Shown piece by piece: positions 32,463 through 46,543 of a DNA stretch of 64,000 nucleotides. A model generated the notes under the pieces. It searched no databases, was not told the origin of the DNA, and saw nothing but the letters and a program-made list of their open reading frames with translations. Source of the DNA: Polytrichum commune (lineage: Eukaryota > Streptophyta > Polytrichopsida > Polytrichales > Polytrichaceae); NCBI GenBank assembly GCA_950295325.1, contig OX485803.1, positions 27,581,554 through 27,645,553 of the forward strand, written 5' to 3'. Every line of letters begins with the position of its first letter. The first letter of the stretch is position 1. The position numbers and the translations under genes are program-made.

Positions 32463-33433
32463 TGTCGCAACCCTTGCTAAGCCCCCTTGACAATCTTGCC
32501 AATTTTCAATTCTAGCAAAGGTTACGAGCGCTAACCATTCGCATTCCGCCATGCTAATGGTTAGCTCCTCCTACCCCGGACCTTATAGTTCATAGGAGGG
32601 AACCAACCCTCCTACTTTGCATTTGGGACTCACCCCTTAATCGGTAACCATTCCTTAGATGTGGACTTCCATCCATGGAAGCCCAATCCTATGTTGATCA
32701 TCGCATTGCCGGAGCAACACTACAACAACCCGAACCATACTAGGCAACTATGGCCTCACAATGGGCCAATGCCCATGGACGCCTTGCCGTTTGGCCTCGG
32801 GTGGGTGAGGCCACACCACCTCACCCATATAAGCCTCTAGGACTCTACGCGGGGCCCCTACCCCACCGTCAACCAACCTCTTGTCTCTACCAAGAGTTGG
32901 GGCCAAGTGGACATTTTCCCTTAGCCGCTGGGCCTAGAAGCCCCCATCAGCTTCAGACCATCATAACTTCCTTGTATGATGTCTGATGCTAACACTTGAC
33001 CACTCCATCTTCATCTACGCTTCACGTAGATGCAGATGCACTCCTCACTTGCCCCATTCGGGCAAGTGGTGAGGAAGTTATGCCTGTTTGAACCTTGGCA
33101 GTCCCGGGAATCACTCCCAGGCACTGCTGTACCAGGGCGCTGTCCCGGGACAGCGCCCCACTCAAATGGCCATAACTCCTAGCTCACACCTCCGATTGAG
33201 GTGTTCTTGAGCATTCTAGAATCACCACGCCATGAGCTACGCATAGCTCATGGCCTTACCCTAGTGCCTCCTAGTCTCCGTGGGTGGGAGGCGTTCCCAA
33301 CGCCCGGGGCCCTCACCCACACTAGGATCACTTGGGCCCTCTCACCAACGGCGCCACAAGTCCCGGGTGTCACTCCGGGGTCCCCCTTGTGCCCATGGTG
33401 TTTCGGGCACTCCTCATGGAGAGGTGCGCGACA
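32463..33433 (-). repeat. Type-1 LTR (outer, 3' LTR)
   Basis: 971 bp, subfamily with ctaaccattcgc and ggaccttatag; same as 45573-46543. Confidence 0.9.
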
Positions 33434-34032
33434 CTCACCCCCACCAAACGGAGTCGATGCCCTCATCGACTATACTCGTAGTCGGCACACCAATTCTCAA
33501 GTTGCCATCCTCTATGGTGCCGCATTGTGTTTACCTTAGGGCGCGACCCCCACAATGCATCTTCAAATTTGGCATAGTCCCAAAGGTGTCGTTCCTAGGT
33601 GGTCCGTTAGCGACTTTGGATCTCTCATCCAAGGACCTAACCTATACTAGACCCACCTACTTTGGGACTCACATGGGTTGCCCCTCCTTTGGGGCCTCCC
33701 CCGTTAGGCTTCACTAGCCTAACGTGACACATCTAGGCGAGACCTCAACGCTTCCACTAAGTTGTCTCGGTTGCAACTCCGAGATGGCTTTCCATTGTTA
33801 AGCCACGCCTCGATCGCACGGGGGTGATGCCAAGTCCCGCCCGACTCGGTTCCCACTTTGCTCTTTCGAGACATGGGTTCATGACTCCCATGCGCCAACT
33901 CTCGTTAGCTCGCGGGTAGCACTTTTATGAGCACGCGCCATCACCTTGTCCCCGCCCGGACAAGCCCACAACTAAGAAGTTTCTTGGTTTTATCCAAGGC
34001 CCCTCCAAGCCATGGCCCCCAATTACTCGGCT

Positions 34033-35007
34033 TGTCGCAACCCTTGCTAGCCCCCCCTTGACCATCTTGCCAATTTTCAATTCTAGCAAAGGTTACGAGT
34101 GGCTAACCCTTCGCATACCGCCATGCTAATGGTTAGCTCCTCTAACCCCGGACCAATAGTTCATAGGAGGGAACCAACCCTCCTACTTTGCTTTCGGGAC
34201 TCACCCCTTAATCGGTAACCCATTTCCCCAATGTGGACTTCCATCCATGGAAGTCCAATCCTATGTTGATTATCGCGTTGCCGGAGCAACACTACAACAA
34301 CCCGAACCATACTAGGCAACTATGGCCTCACAATGGGCCAATGCCCATGGAGGCCTTGCCGTTCGGCCTCGGGTGGGTGAGGCCACACCACCTCACCCAT
34401 ATAAGCCTCTAGGACTTCACGCGGGGCCCCTACCCCACCGTCAACCAACCTCTTGTCTCTCTACCAAGGGTTGGGGCCAAGTGGACATTTTCCTTTAGCT
34501 GCTGGGCCTAGAACCCCCCAGCAGCTTCAGACCATCATAACTTCCTTTTATGATGTCTGATGCTAACACTCGACCACTCCATCTTCATCTACGCTTCACG
34601 TAGATGCCGATGGACTCCTCACTTGCCCCATTTGGGCAAGTTATGAGGACGTTATGCCTCTTTGAACCTTGGCAGTCCCGGGAGTCACTCCCAGGCACTG
34701 CTGTACCAGGGCGCTGTCCCGGGACAGCGCCCCACTCAAATGGCCATAACTCCTAGCTCACACCTCCGATTGAGGTGTTCTTGAGCATTCTAGAATCACC
34801 ACGCCATGAGCTACGCATAGCTCATGGCCTTACCCTCATGCTTCCTAGTCTCAGTGGGTGGGAGGCGTTCCCAACGCCCGGGGCCCTCACCCACACTAGG
34901 ATCACTTGGGCCCTCTCACCAATGGCGCCACAAGTCCCGGGTGTCACTCCGGGGTCCCCCTTGTGCCCATGGTGTTTCGGGCACTCCTTATGGAGAGGTG
35001 CGCGACA
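34033..35007 (-). repeat. Type-1 LTR (nested, 3' LTR)
   Basis: 975 bp, followed by the polypurine tract complement ctcacccccacc at 35008. Confidence 0.9.
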
Positions 35008-36024
35008 CTCACCCCCACCAAACGGAGTCGATGCCCTCATCGACTATACTCTTAGTCGGCACACCAATTCTCAAGTTGCCATCCTCTATGGTGCCGCATT
35101 GTGTTTACCTTAGGGCGCGACCCCCACAATGCATCTTCAAATTTGGCATAGTCCCAAAGGTGTCGTTCCTAGGTGGTCCGTTAGCGACCTTGGATCTCTC
35201 ATCCAAGGACCTAACCTATACTAGACCCACCTACTTTGGGACTCACTTGGGTTGCCCCTCCTTTGGGGCCTCCCCCATTAGGCTCCACTAGCCTAACATG
35301 ACACATCTAGGCGAGACCTCAACGCTTCCACTAAGTTGGCTCGGTTGCAACTCCGAGATGGCTTTCCATTGTTAAGCCACGCCTCGATCGCACGGGGGTG
35401 ATGCCAAGTCCCGCCCGACTCGGTTCCCACTTTGCTCTTTCGAGACATGGGTTCATGACTCCCATGCGCCAACTCTCGTTAGCTCGCGGGTAGCACTTTT
35501 ATGAGCACGCGCCATCACCTTGTCCCCGCCCGGACAAGCCCACAACTAAGAAGTTTCTTGGTTTTATCCAAGGCCCCTCCAAGCCATGGCCCCCAATTAC
35601 TCGGCTTACCCAACGTAGTTTGGCATATCTATTCCCCCTCTTCCATTAACCAAGCACAAGTACAAGACTAGGACCTCATCTCATACTTTTCTCTTTGCAC
35701 CACTAAAGTTTGGACTTTATTCCCTCAAGCCAAAGAACAAGTTCATGTTGTGGAGCAATTAATTAGCCTCGAAGCTAAGTGTGCTACTAGCGTCTCTCCC
35801 CCACTAAAGGAGATTGATGTCCTCATCAATGCCTACGCTTCATTTTATTGGAATCCTTAGCCTTAGTTTCTTCAAAGTGCTTTACCAATTCCTTGGCATT
35901 CATCATGTCTCTTGCCGCTACCCAAACGACTTCTTTCTCATGGTATCCTCACCATTTCACCAAGTACTCCTTTGTACATTTTCTTTCCTTTTCATTTGGG
36001 CTTCCTACACTTGAGGATGCCCTC

Positions 36025-39019
36025 CTACCTCATGTTCCAAATGACGTCCACAAGGTCGGGAGGTGGCCTAATCACTTGCTTGTGATCGGGCCACAAGGTG
36101 TCATCCTTAAATGGCTTTAGGAATGAGACATGAAATGTCGGATGCACTTTGATATTCGGCGGTAATTCCAACTTATACATGTCCTTGAACACTTGTTCCA
36201 CAATGGAAAATGAAGCTCCAATTTTGGACATGAACTTTGGAGTGAGGCCTTCCGACTAAGTGAAGTTGTTCACATTCAACAACACCTTTTGGCCCACCTC
36301 ATTCTCCACTTCGCGTCTTCCGGCATTGACTTGCACTTCGTAGCACCTTCGGGCTTTCTCCACCAACAACTTGGTCATCTCTAAGACTTGTTTACCATCC
36401 TTGGCCAAGTCCTTACCATCTTGGTTGAACTCTAGTGTTGAATGTGCCCCCTCGAGAGCTAGGTTAATAGGTTGGAGCGCATCCACTCCATAAGCCACCA
36501 CGAAAGACCACCCCTTGGTTGCCAAGTGCGTGGCTACATTACAACTAAACTCCGCTCGACCCACATAGTCCGCCCAATCTCTTTGGTCCGCCCAATCTCT
36601 TTGGTCCGCCCCCACCAAGTTCCTCAAGTATTGCTTCAAGACTCCATTCACACCTCCGCCTTCCCATCCATTTGGGAATGCAAGGTCGTGCTAAACCTTA
36701 GTTTCATTCCGACCTCCTTAGAGAAATGCATTGAAAATGCACTTGTGAACTTTGGATCTTGATCCCACACAATCACTCTTGGCAACCCGTGGTGCCTCAA
36801 CCATGCTTTGAGAAAAGGCTATGCGGTCTCCAACGCGGTGGCGGTTCCCACAATCGGCACCATGTGTGCCAACTTGGCAAACCGCTCTACCATCAACAAG
36901 ATGGCATCATACCCATGTGACTCCGGCAAACTTGTGATCAACTCCATGCACATACTATGCCATGGTGCTGACGGGATAGGCAACGGTTGCAAGAACCGCC
37001 TTGCTTTTGGTAAGAGGCTCCGTTCACTTGGCACTTTATTCACGCCTTCACAAAGTGGGTTATATCCTACTTTATGCACCGCCAATGGTACCTCCTTGAC
37101 ACCATTCTATGGCGGTTTTTTCTTTTCTTTCTCCTCTATGGCCGGCAATAGGACTATCACATTCTTCTCCAAACCGATAGCCTCAACTTGCATTGTGGCA
37201 CATACACCCAACTTTGCTTACACTCGAACAATCCATCCACCAACTCCACCTCTTTGAGCAACTTGCTCTTGCGAAGCTCACCTAAAAGCTTTTGTGCTTT
37301 GGGGTAGTTAATTTACCCCTCCCGTATCTTGCATCACAAGTTTCCTTCGCCGGCATACATGAGCCACAAGGTTTGGATGGTTCTCATTGCTTGGAACTCT
37401 TCCGGTCTACTTCGCGCATCCGGCACCACATTTCCACGGTCCGGTTTGTGGATCAAATCCACCTACATAAGCGCCAAACTATCATGCCACCGCAATGACT
37501 TGGCGCTCACTTGCGCTTGTATGTCAAAATTCTTTTAGGACACATTGTCCATGTAGACCTTTGCTTTGTGCGACCCCAAATAGTGTCGCCACATCTTCAA
37601 GCAATGCACTACGGCAAAAAAGTTCTTTGTCATGAGTTGGTTGTCTTCTTTGACAACCATCGAGCTTCATGTTCCCATATGCAATGGCCATCCATCTTAC
37701 ACATAATCCACCATTGGCAAAGTCATTCACCCCCGTATGCACCTCAAAAGGTTTGTCAAGCTCCGCGAACTTGAGCACGGGCGGCGAAGAGAACTTGCTC
37801 TTAAGCTCCCCAAAGACTTGGTGACAAGGCTAGTCCCAATCTTGGGATAGCTATTTCTTCCACAAGTCGGACAAGGTGGGACAACCATCGAGCTTCATGC
37901 TCTCATATGTAATGGCCATCCATCTTGCATCAACACCCGCCAATGGTCAAGTCACTCGCCCCCGTATACACCTCAAAAGGTTTGTCAAACTCCGCGAACT
38001 TGAGCACGGGCGGCGAAGAGAACTTGCTCTTAAGCTCCCCAAAGACTTGTGACAAACATCATCCCACTCTTGGGATAGCCATTTCTTGCACAAGTTGGAC
38101 AAGCTTCTACAACCATGGAGCTTAATGCTCCTATAAGCAATGGTCATCCATCTTGGATCAACATCCGCCAATGGTAAAGTCCTTCGCCTTCATGTGCACC
38201 TCAACATGCTCATGAAAACCCGGAAACTTAACCACATGTTGTGAAGAGAACTTACTCTTGAGCTCCCCAAAGGCTTGGTGACAAGGCTCATCCCACTCTT
38301 GGGATAGCCATTTTTTCCAACATGTTGACTAAGGTTCTAGCAACCTTAGAAAAACCATGAATGAAGTGGTGGTAGTAGTTGTCTAGGCCAACAAATGACC
38401 TAAGCCTTTTTCTTGAATCAAGGGCCAATTCTCTTCTTGGATTGCCTTGACATTCTTCATGTTCGTCCACCAACTTCCTTTGTCACCATGTACCTCAAGA
38501 ACTCAATCTCTCGTTGAGCAAAGTTATTTTTCACTTCTTGGCGGTAACTTTTTGGGCAACACATTGGTGAATACATCATTGTATCTCACCAACATCCCAC
38601 CAATGTGGTTTGGAGGAGGCCCATCTTTCCTAGCCTCCCCATACATTCCTTGGAGTTGCTCCAATTGAACCACGACCATTATGTTTTCTATTTTTCATTT
38701 GGTCCATTAAGACCAAATTCAACTTGGGTCCTCCTACCATAGGAGTCCTTGTCAATTTGAACTTCAATTCTTTGCCATTATGACACATCATAATGCACCG
38801 CAAACACACCGGCTTGCACCTCACATCTATCATGTGAGTTTCAAAGTAGGCGGCCTTCACAATGACATGCATTTCATCTATTTCACATGATGTGAAATTT
38901 TGACAAAAATCCAATGTCCCACATTGAAAGGTTACATGCATCGCGGCCTCCTTTGTCTCATGCGGTTCGCCCTTTCCAAACCGCACCTTGGTGGGCTTGC
39001 TTTCTCTATCAATCGGCAA
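36025..39019 (-). pseudogene. Degenerate pol of nested type-1 element
   Basis: Integrase C-terminus 36025-36231 (HPTFHVSFLKPF), integrase pieces 36256-36651 and 36819-37085, RNase H 37524-37778, junction repeats at about 37832, 38061 and 38290, RT end 38288-38473, protease-like 38630-39019. It has the same RT core deletion and the same TAG (36819-36821) as the copy at 13804. It additionally has a small internal duplication (the CAATCTCTTTGGTCCGCC motif doubled near 36577-36608). Confidence 0.75.
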
Positions 39020-40137
39020 GCCCCAACTCCCTTGTGAGTTTTGGGCTCAAGAAGGAGTGGTAGCCTCTTTGTCAACACATGAGACATTTCTCCCATTCAT
39101 TGAGCCTCAAGGTACAAAAGATTTGGCCTCGGCTTAAGGCTACTAGCCTTGGCCACAATGCCATCATCTTACATTCGGTCCTCGGCAACTTGGCTTGGCT
39201 TGGTCTGCAAAACCAACTTTAAACATTTCGTCCGCGGGACAAATTGGTTTGGTGCCACAAAACCAATTTCTAATAGTTTGTCCGCAAAACAAACATGTTT
39301 TGCCTTGGTAGCACAAAGCCACCTTCCCACACTCCGTCCGCGGCACGAACATGAATTGCCTTGGTAGGACAAACCCACCTCCCAACATTTCGTCCGCGGC
39401 ACAAGTATGATTTGCTTTGGAAGCATAAAGCCACCTTTCAACATTCCGTCCGCGGCACCAACATGTTTTGCCTAAGTAAAATGGACCAAACAATTTGCAC
39501 TCATTTCTTTGGGACCTACTTTGGCTAAAGGCACTTGTGGTGATGCGCCGCCAAACTTCTCTTTGGGACCATCGGCTTCAATGCTCTTGCAAACTTGATG
39601 GTCCCCACCATGTCCTCAAGAAGCCTTAGGGACTTAAACAAGGCATCCACCACCCGCTTTTAAAACCCCACCTAAAAGGATGCATTTCTTAGAAAGCTCG
39701 TCCGTTTTAGGTGTATCCTTCATTTGTGCGTTTGAATAGCGCACATAGGCCTTAAGAGGCCCCGGGTGCCTCATTAGCACCAAATTCATTCCAACATCAA
39801 TACCTTCCAAGCATTTCGAATTGGAATTTCAATCCAACATTAATGCCCTCCAAGGTTTTGGGTGCTTTCGGTATTCTAGGCCCCAAATGTTTTTTGAGGT
39901 TTGCGGGAGCCCTTTTCAAAGCACTCCTCCATTTTCCTTACCAAATCCACCCTCATGCCCACCATTGTCATTGGAACCAATGGTATGGTCAAATTCCACT
40001 TGCACATGATCCTCGTTCCAATTTGAGCCTCACAACCTTTTGGAAACCCCGGGCTCACCATCATAACCCGCATTTATGATAGCCATGTTTCCCTCAAAGT
40101 GCGAGCTCAAAACTTGGAACCCTGCTCTGATACCAAG

Positions 40138-41112
40138 TGTCGCAACCCTTGCTAGCCCCCCCTTGACCATCTTGCCAATTTTCAATTCTAGCAAAGGTTA
40201 CGAGTGGCTAACCCTTCGCATACCGCCATGCTAATGGTTAGCTCCTCTAACCCCGGACCAATAGTTCATAGGAGGGAACCAACCCTCCTACTTTGCTTTC
40301 GGGACTCACCCCTTAATCGGTAACCCATTTCCCCAATGTGGACTTCCATCCATGGAAGTCCAATCCTATGTTGATTATCGCGTTGCCGGAGCAACACTAC
40401 AACAACCCGAACCATACTAGGCAACTATGGCCTCACAATGGGCCAATGCCCATGGAGGCCTTGCCGTTCGGCCTCGGGTGGGTGAGGCCACACCACCTCA
40501 CCCATATAAGCCTCTAGGACTTCACGCGGGGCCCCTACCCCACCGTCAACCAACCTCTTGTCTCTCTACCAAGGGTTGGGGCCAAGTGGACATTTTCCTT
40601 TAGCTGCTGGGCCTAGAACCCCCCAGCACCTTCAGACCATCATAACTTCCTTTTATGATGTCTGATGCTAACACTCGACCACTCCATCTTCATCTACGCT
40701 TCACGTAGATGCCGATGGACTCCTCACTTGCCCCATTTGGGCAAGTTATGAGGACGTTATGCCTCTTTGAACCTTGGCAGTCCCGGGAGTCACTCCCAGG
40801 CACTGCTGTACCAGGGCGCTGTCCCGGGACAGCGCCCCACTCAAATGGCCATAACTCCTAGCTCACACCTCCGATTGAGGTGTTCTTGAGCATTCTAGAA
40901 TCACCACGCCATGAGCTACGCATAGCTCATGGCCTTACCCTCATGCTTCCTAGTCTCAGTGGGTGGGAGGCGTTCCCAACGCCCGGGGCCCTCACCCACA
41001 CTAGGATCACTTGGGCCCTCTCACCAATGGCGCCACAAGTCCCGGGTGTCACTCCGGGGTCCCCCTTGTGCCCATGGTGTTTCGGGCACTCCTTATGGAG
41101 AGGTGCGCGACA
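40138..41112 (-). repeat. Type-1 LTR (nested, 5' LTR)
   Basis: 975 bp, with the PBS complement cctgctctgatacca just to its left. Confidence 0.9.
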
Positions 41113-41639
41113 CGGCTTACCCAACCTAGTTTGGCATATGTATTCCCCCTCTTCCATTAACCAAGCACAAGTACAAGACTAGGACCTCATCTCATACTTT
41201 TCTCTTTGCACCACTAAAGTTTGGACTTTATTCCCTCAAGCCAAAGAACAAGTTCATGTTGTGGCGTAATTAACCTCGAAGCTAAGTGTGCTACTAGCGT
41301 CTCTCCCCCACTAAAGGAGATTGATGTCCTCATCAATGCCTACGCTTCATTTTATTGGAATCCTTAGCCTTAGTTTCTTCAAAGTGCTTCACCTATTCAT
41401 TGGTGTTCACCATGTCTCTTGCCGCCACCCAAGCGGTTTTTTTTTTTTTTTTTTTTTTTCATGGTATCCTCACCATTTCACCAAGTACTCTTTTGCACAT
41501 TTTCTTTCATTTTCACTTGGGCTTCCTACACTTGAGGGTGCCCTCCTACCTCATGTTCCAAATGACCTCCACAATGTCGGGACGTGGCCTAATCACTTGC
41601 TTGTGATCGGGCCACAAGGTGTTGTCCTAAAATGACTTT

Positions 41640-44512
41640 CGTAATGAGACATGAAATGTCGGATGCACTTTGATCTCCGGCGGTAATTCCAACTTATACA
41701 TGTCCTTGAACACTTGTTCCACAATGGAAAACGAAGCTCCAATTTTGGACATGAACTTTTGAAGTAAGGCCTTTGGGCAAGGTGAAGTTGTCCACATTCA
41801 ACAACACCTTATTGGCCCACCTCGTACTCCACTTCGCGTCTTCCGGCATTGATTTGCACTCCGTAGCACCTTCGGGCTTTCTCCACCAACAACTTGGTCA
41901 TCTCCAAGACTTGTTTACCATCCTTGGCCAAGTCCTCACCATCTTGGTTGAACTCTAGTGTTGAATGTGCCCCCTCGAGAGCTAGGTTAATAGGTTGGAG
42001 CGCATCCACTCCATAAGCCACCACGAAAGACCACCCCTTGGTAGCCAAGTGCGTGGCTACATTGCAATTACACTCCGCTCGACCCACATAGACCGCCCAA
42101 TCTCCTTGGTCCGCCCCCACCAAGTTCCTCAAGTATTGCTTCAAGACTACATTCACATGCTCCGCTTTCCCATTCATTTGGGAATGCAAGGCCATGCTAA
42201 ACCTTAGTTTCATTCCGACCTCCTTAGAGAAATGCATTGAAAATGCACTTGTGAACTTTGGATCTTGATCCCACACAATCACTCTTGGCAACCCGTGGTG
42301 CCTCAACCATCCTTTGAGAAAAGGCTATGCGGTCTCCAACGCGGTGGCGGTTCCCACAATCGGCACCATGTGTGCCAACTTGGCAAACCGCTCTACCATC
42401 AACAAGATGGCATCATACCCATGTGACTCCGGCAAACTTGTGATCAACTCCATGCACATACTATGCCATGGTGCTGACGGGATAGGCAACGGTTGCAAGA
42501 AGCCGCCTTACTTTTGGTAAGAGGCTCCGTTCACTTGGCACTTCATCCAAGCCTTCACAAAGTGGGCTATATCCTTCTTTATGCACCGCCAATGGTACCC
42601 CCATGACACCATTCTATGGCGGCTTTTTCTTTCTCCTCTATGGCCGGCAATAGGACTATCACATTCTTCCTTCAAAACCGATAGCCTCAACTTGCCTTGT
42701 GGCACATACACCCGACTTTGTTTACACTTGAACAATCCGTCCACCAACTTAACCTCTTTGAGCACCTTGCTCTTGCGAAGCTCACCTAAAAGCATTTGTG
42801 CTTTGGGGTAGTTAATTTACCCCTCCCGTATCTTGCATCACAAGTTTCCTTCGCCGGCACACATTAGCCACAAGGTTTGGATGGTTCTCATTGCTTGGAA
42901 CTCTTCCCGTCTACTTAGCGCATCCGGCACCACATTTCCACGGTCCGGTTTGTGGATTAAATCCACCTTCATAAGCGCCAAGCTATCATGCCAACGCAAT
43001 GACTTGGCGCTCACTTGCGCTTGTATGTCAAAATACTTTTAGGACACATTGTCCTTGTAGACCTTTACTTTGTGCGACCCCAACTAGTGTCGCCACATCT
43101 TCAAGCAATGCACTACCGCAAAGAAGTTCTTTGTCATGAGTTGGTTGTCTTCTTTGACAACCATCGAGCTTTATGCTCGCATATGCAATGGCCATCCATC
43201 TTACACATAATCCACCATTGGCAAAGTCATTCACCCCCGTATGCACCTCAAAAGGTTTGTCAAGCTCCGCGAATTTGAGCACGGGCGGCGAAGAGAACTT
43301 GGTCTTAAGCTCCCCAAAGACTCGTGACAAACATCATCCCACTCTTGGGATAGCCATTTCTTCCACAAGTCGAACCATCGAGCTTCATGCTCTCATATGC
43401 GATGGCCATCCATCTTGAATCAACATCCGCCAATGGTAAAGTCACTCGCCCCCCGTATGCACCTCAAAAGGTTTTTCAAGCTCCGCGAACTTGAACACGG
43501 GTGGTAAAGAGGAACTTGGTCTTAAGCTCCTCAAAGACTTGGTGGCAAGGCTCATCCCACTCTTGGGATAGCCATCTCTTGCACAAGTTGGACAAGCTTC
43601 TACAACCATGGAGCTTAATGCTCCTATAGGCAATGGTCATCCATCTTGGATCAACATCCGCCAATGGTAAAATCCTTCGCCTTCATGTGCACCTCAACAT
43701 GCTCATGAAAACCCGGAAACTTAACCACATGTTGTGAAGAGAACTTACTCTTGAGCTCCCCAAAGGCTTGGTGGCAAGGCTCATCCCACTCTTGGGATAG
43801 CCATTTTTTCCAACATGTTGACTAAGGTTCTAGCAACCTTAGAAAAACCATGAATGAAGTGGTGGTAGTAGTTGTCTAGGCCAACAAATGACCTAAGCCC
43901 TTTTCTTGAATCAAGGGCCAATTCTCTTCTTGGATTGCCTTGACATTTTTCATGTTCGTCCACCAACTTCCTTTGTCACCACATACCTCAAGAACTCAAT
44001 CTCTCGTTGAGCAAAGTTATTTTTCACTTCTTGGCGGTAACTTTTTGGGCAACACATTGGTGAATACATCCTTGTATCTCACCAACATCCCACCAATGTG
44101 GTTTGGAGGAGGCCCATCTTTCCTAGCCTCCCCATACATTCCTTGGAGTTGCTCCAATTGAACCACGACCATTATGTTTTTTATTTTTCATTTGGTCCAT
44201 TAAGACCAAATTCAACTTGGGTCCTCCTACCATAGGAGTCCTTGTCAATTTGAACTTCAATTCTTTGCCATTATGACACATCATAATGCACCGCAAGCTC
44301 ACCGGCTTGCACCTCACATCTATCATGTGCGTTTCAAAGTAGGCGGCCTTCACAATGACATGCATTTCATCTATTTCACATGGTGTGAAATTTTGACAAA
44401 AATCCAATGTCCCACATTGAAAGGTTACATGCATCGCGGCCTCCTTTGTCTCATGCGGTTCGCCCTTTCCAAACCGCACCTTGGTGGGCTTGCTTTCTCT
44501 ATCAATCGGCAA
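41640..44512 (-). pseudogene. Degenerate pol of outer type-1 element
   Basis: Integrase core 41809-42306, zinc region 42508-42795 (AGHRGERK), RNase H 43028-43330, junction repeats at 43336, 43554 and 43783, RT end 43781-43966, protease-like 44123-44512. The shared TAG is at 42325-42327 and the RT core is missing, as in the other copies. Confidence 0.75.
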
Positions 44513-45572
44513 GCCCCAACTCCCTTGTGAGTTTTGGGCTCAAGAAGGAGTGGTAGCCTCTTTGTCAACACATGAGACATTTCTCCCATTCATTGAGCCT
44601 CAAGGTACAAAAGATTTGGCCTTGGCTTAAGGCTACTAGCCTTGGCCACAATGCCATCGTCTTACATTCGGTCCTCGGCAACTTGGCTTGGCTTGGTCCG
44701 CAAAGCCAACTTTAAACATTTCGTCCGCGGGACAAATTGGTTTGGCGCCACAAAACCAATTTCTAATAGTTTGTCCGCAAAACAAACATGTTTTGCCTTG
44801 GTAGCACAAAGCCACCTTCCCACACTCCGTCCGCGGCACGAACATGAATTGCCTTGGTAGGACAAACCCACCTCCCAACATTCCGTCCGCGGCACCAACA
44901 TGTTTTGCCTAAGTAAAATGGACCAAACAATTTGCACTCATTTCTTTGGGACCTACTTTGGCTAAAGCCACTTGTGGTGATGCGCCGCCACACTTCTCTT
45001 TGGGACCATCGGCTTCAATGCTCTTGCAAACTTGATGGTCCCCACCATGTCCTCAAGAAGCCTTAGGGACTTAAACAAGGCATCCACCACCCGCTTTTAA
45101 AACCCCACCTAAAAGGATGCATTTCTTAGAAAGCTCGTCCGTTTTAGGTGTATCCTTCATTTGTGCGTTTGAATAGCGCACATAGGCCTTAAGAGCCCCC
45201 GGGTGCCTCATTAGCACCAAATTCATTCCAACATCAATACCTTCCAAGCATTTCGAATTGGAATTTCAATCCAACATTAATGCCCTCCAAGGTTTTGGGT
45301 GCATTCGGTATTCTAGGCCCCAAATGCTTTTTGAGGCGTGCGGGAGCCCTTTCAAAGGACTCCACCATTTTCCTTACCGAATCCACCATCATGCCCACCA
45401 TTGTCATTAGAACCAATGGTATGGTCAAATTCCATTTACACATGATCTTTGTTCCAATTTGAGCCTCACAACCTTTTGGAAACCCCGGGTCACCATCACA
45501 ACCCGCTTATTTGATAGCCATGCTTCCCTCAAAGTGCTAGCTCAAAAATTGGAAACCTGCTCTGATACCAAG

Positions 45573-46543
45573 TGTCGCAACCCTTGCTAAGCCCCCTTGA
45601 CAATCTTGCCAATTTTCAATTCTAGCAAAGGTTACGAGCGCTAACCATTCGCATTCCGCCATGCTAATGGTTAGCTCCTCCTACCCCGGACCTTATAGTT
45701 CATAGGAGGGAACCAACCCTCCTACTTTGCATTTGGGACTCACCCCTTAATCGGTAACCATTCCTTAGATGTGGACTTCCATCCATGGAAGCCCAATCCT
45801 ATGTTGATCATCGCATTGCCGGAGCAACACTACAACAACCCGAACCATACTAGGCAACTATGGCCTCACAATGGGCCAATGCCCATGGACGCCTTGCCGT
45901 TTGGCCTCGGGTGGGTGAGGCCACACCACCTCACCCATATAAGCCTCTAGGACTCTACGCGGGGCCCCTACCCCACCGTCAACCAACCTCTTGTCTCTAC
46001 CAAGAGTTGGGGCCAAGTGGACATTTTCCCTTAGCCGCTGGGCCTAGAAGCCCCCATCAGCTTCAGACCATCATAACTTCCTTGTATGATGTCTGATGCT
46101 AACACTTGACCACTCCATCTTCATCTACGCTTCACGTAGATGCAGATGCACTCCTCACTTGCCCCATTCGGGCAAGTGGTGAGGAAGTTATGCCTGTTTG
46201 AACCTTGGCAGTCCCGGGAATCACTCCCAGGCACTGCTGTACCAGGGCGCTGTCCCGGGACAGCGCCCCACTCAAATGGCCATAACTCCTAGCTCACACC
46301 TCCGATTGAGGTGTTCTTGAGCATTCTAGAATCACCACGCCATGAGCTACGCATAGCTCATGGCCTTACCCTAGTGCCTCCTAGTCTCCGTGGGTGGGAG
46401 GCGTTCCCAACGCCCGGGGCCCTCACCCACACTAGGATCACTTGGGCCCTCTCACCAACGGCGCCACAAGTCCCGGGTGTCACTCCGGGGTCCCCCTTGT
46501 GCCCATGGTGTTTCGGGCACTCCTCATGGAGAGGTGCGCGACA
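45573..46543 (-). repeat. Type-1 LTR (outer, 5' LTR)
   Basis: 971 bp, identical by eye to 32463-33433; ends at the GGGGT duplication. Confidence 0.9.

Larger units (their letters stand above)
34033..41112 (-). mobile_element. Type-1 LTR retrotransposon, nested
   Basis: The LTRs at 34033-35007 and 40138-41112 are both 975 bp, with duplication CGGCT (34028-34032, 41113-41117). The element lies in the 3' non-coding region of the outer type-1 element. Its LTRs differ at a few positions (for example cagcagctt near 34520 versus cagcacctt near 40625), so it may not be younger than its host by much. Confidence 0.9.
32463..46543 (-). mobile_element. Type-1 LTR retrotransposon, outer, containing a nested type-1 element
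   Basis: The LTRs at 32463-33433 and 45573-46543 (both 971 bp) and the duplication GGGGT (32458-32462, 46544-46548) define a complete element. Its 3' non-coding region is split at 34032 by another type-1 element ending at 41112. Without that insertion it is about 7.0 kb. Its LTRs look identical by eye. Confidence 0.9.
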
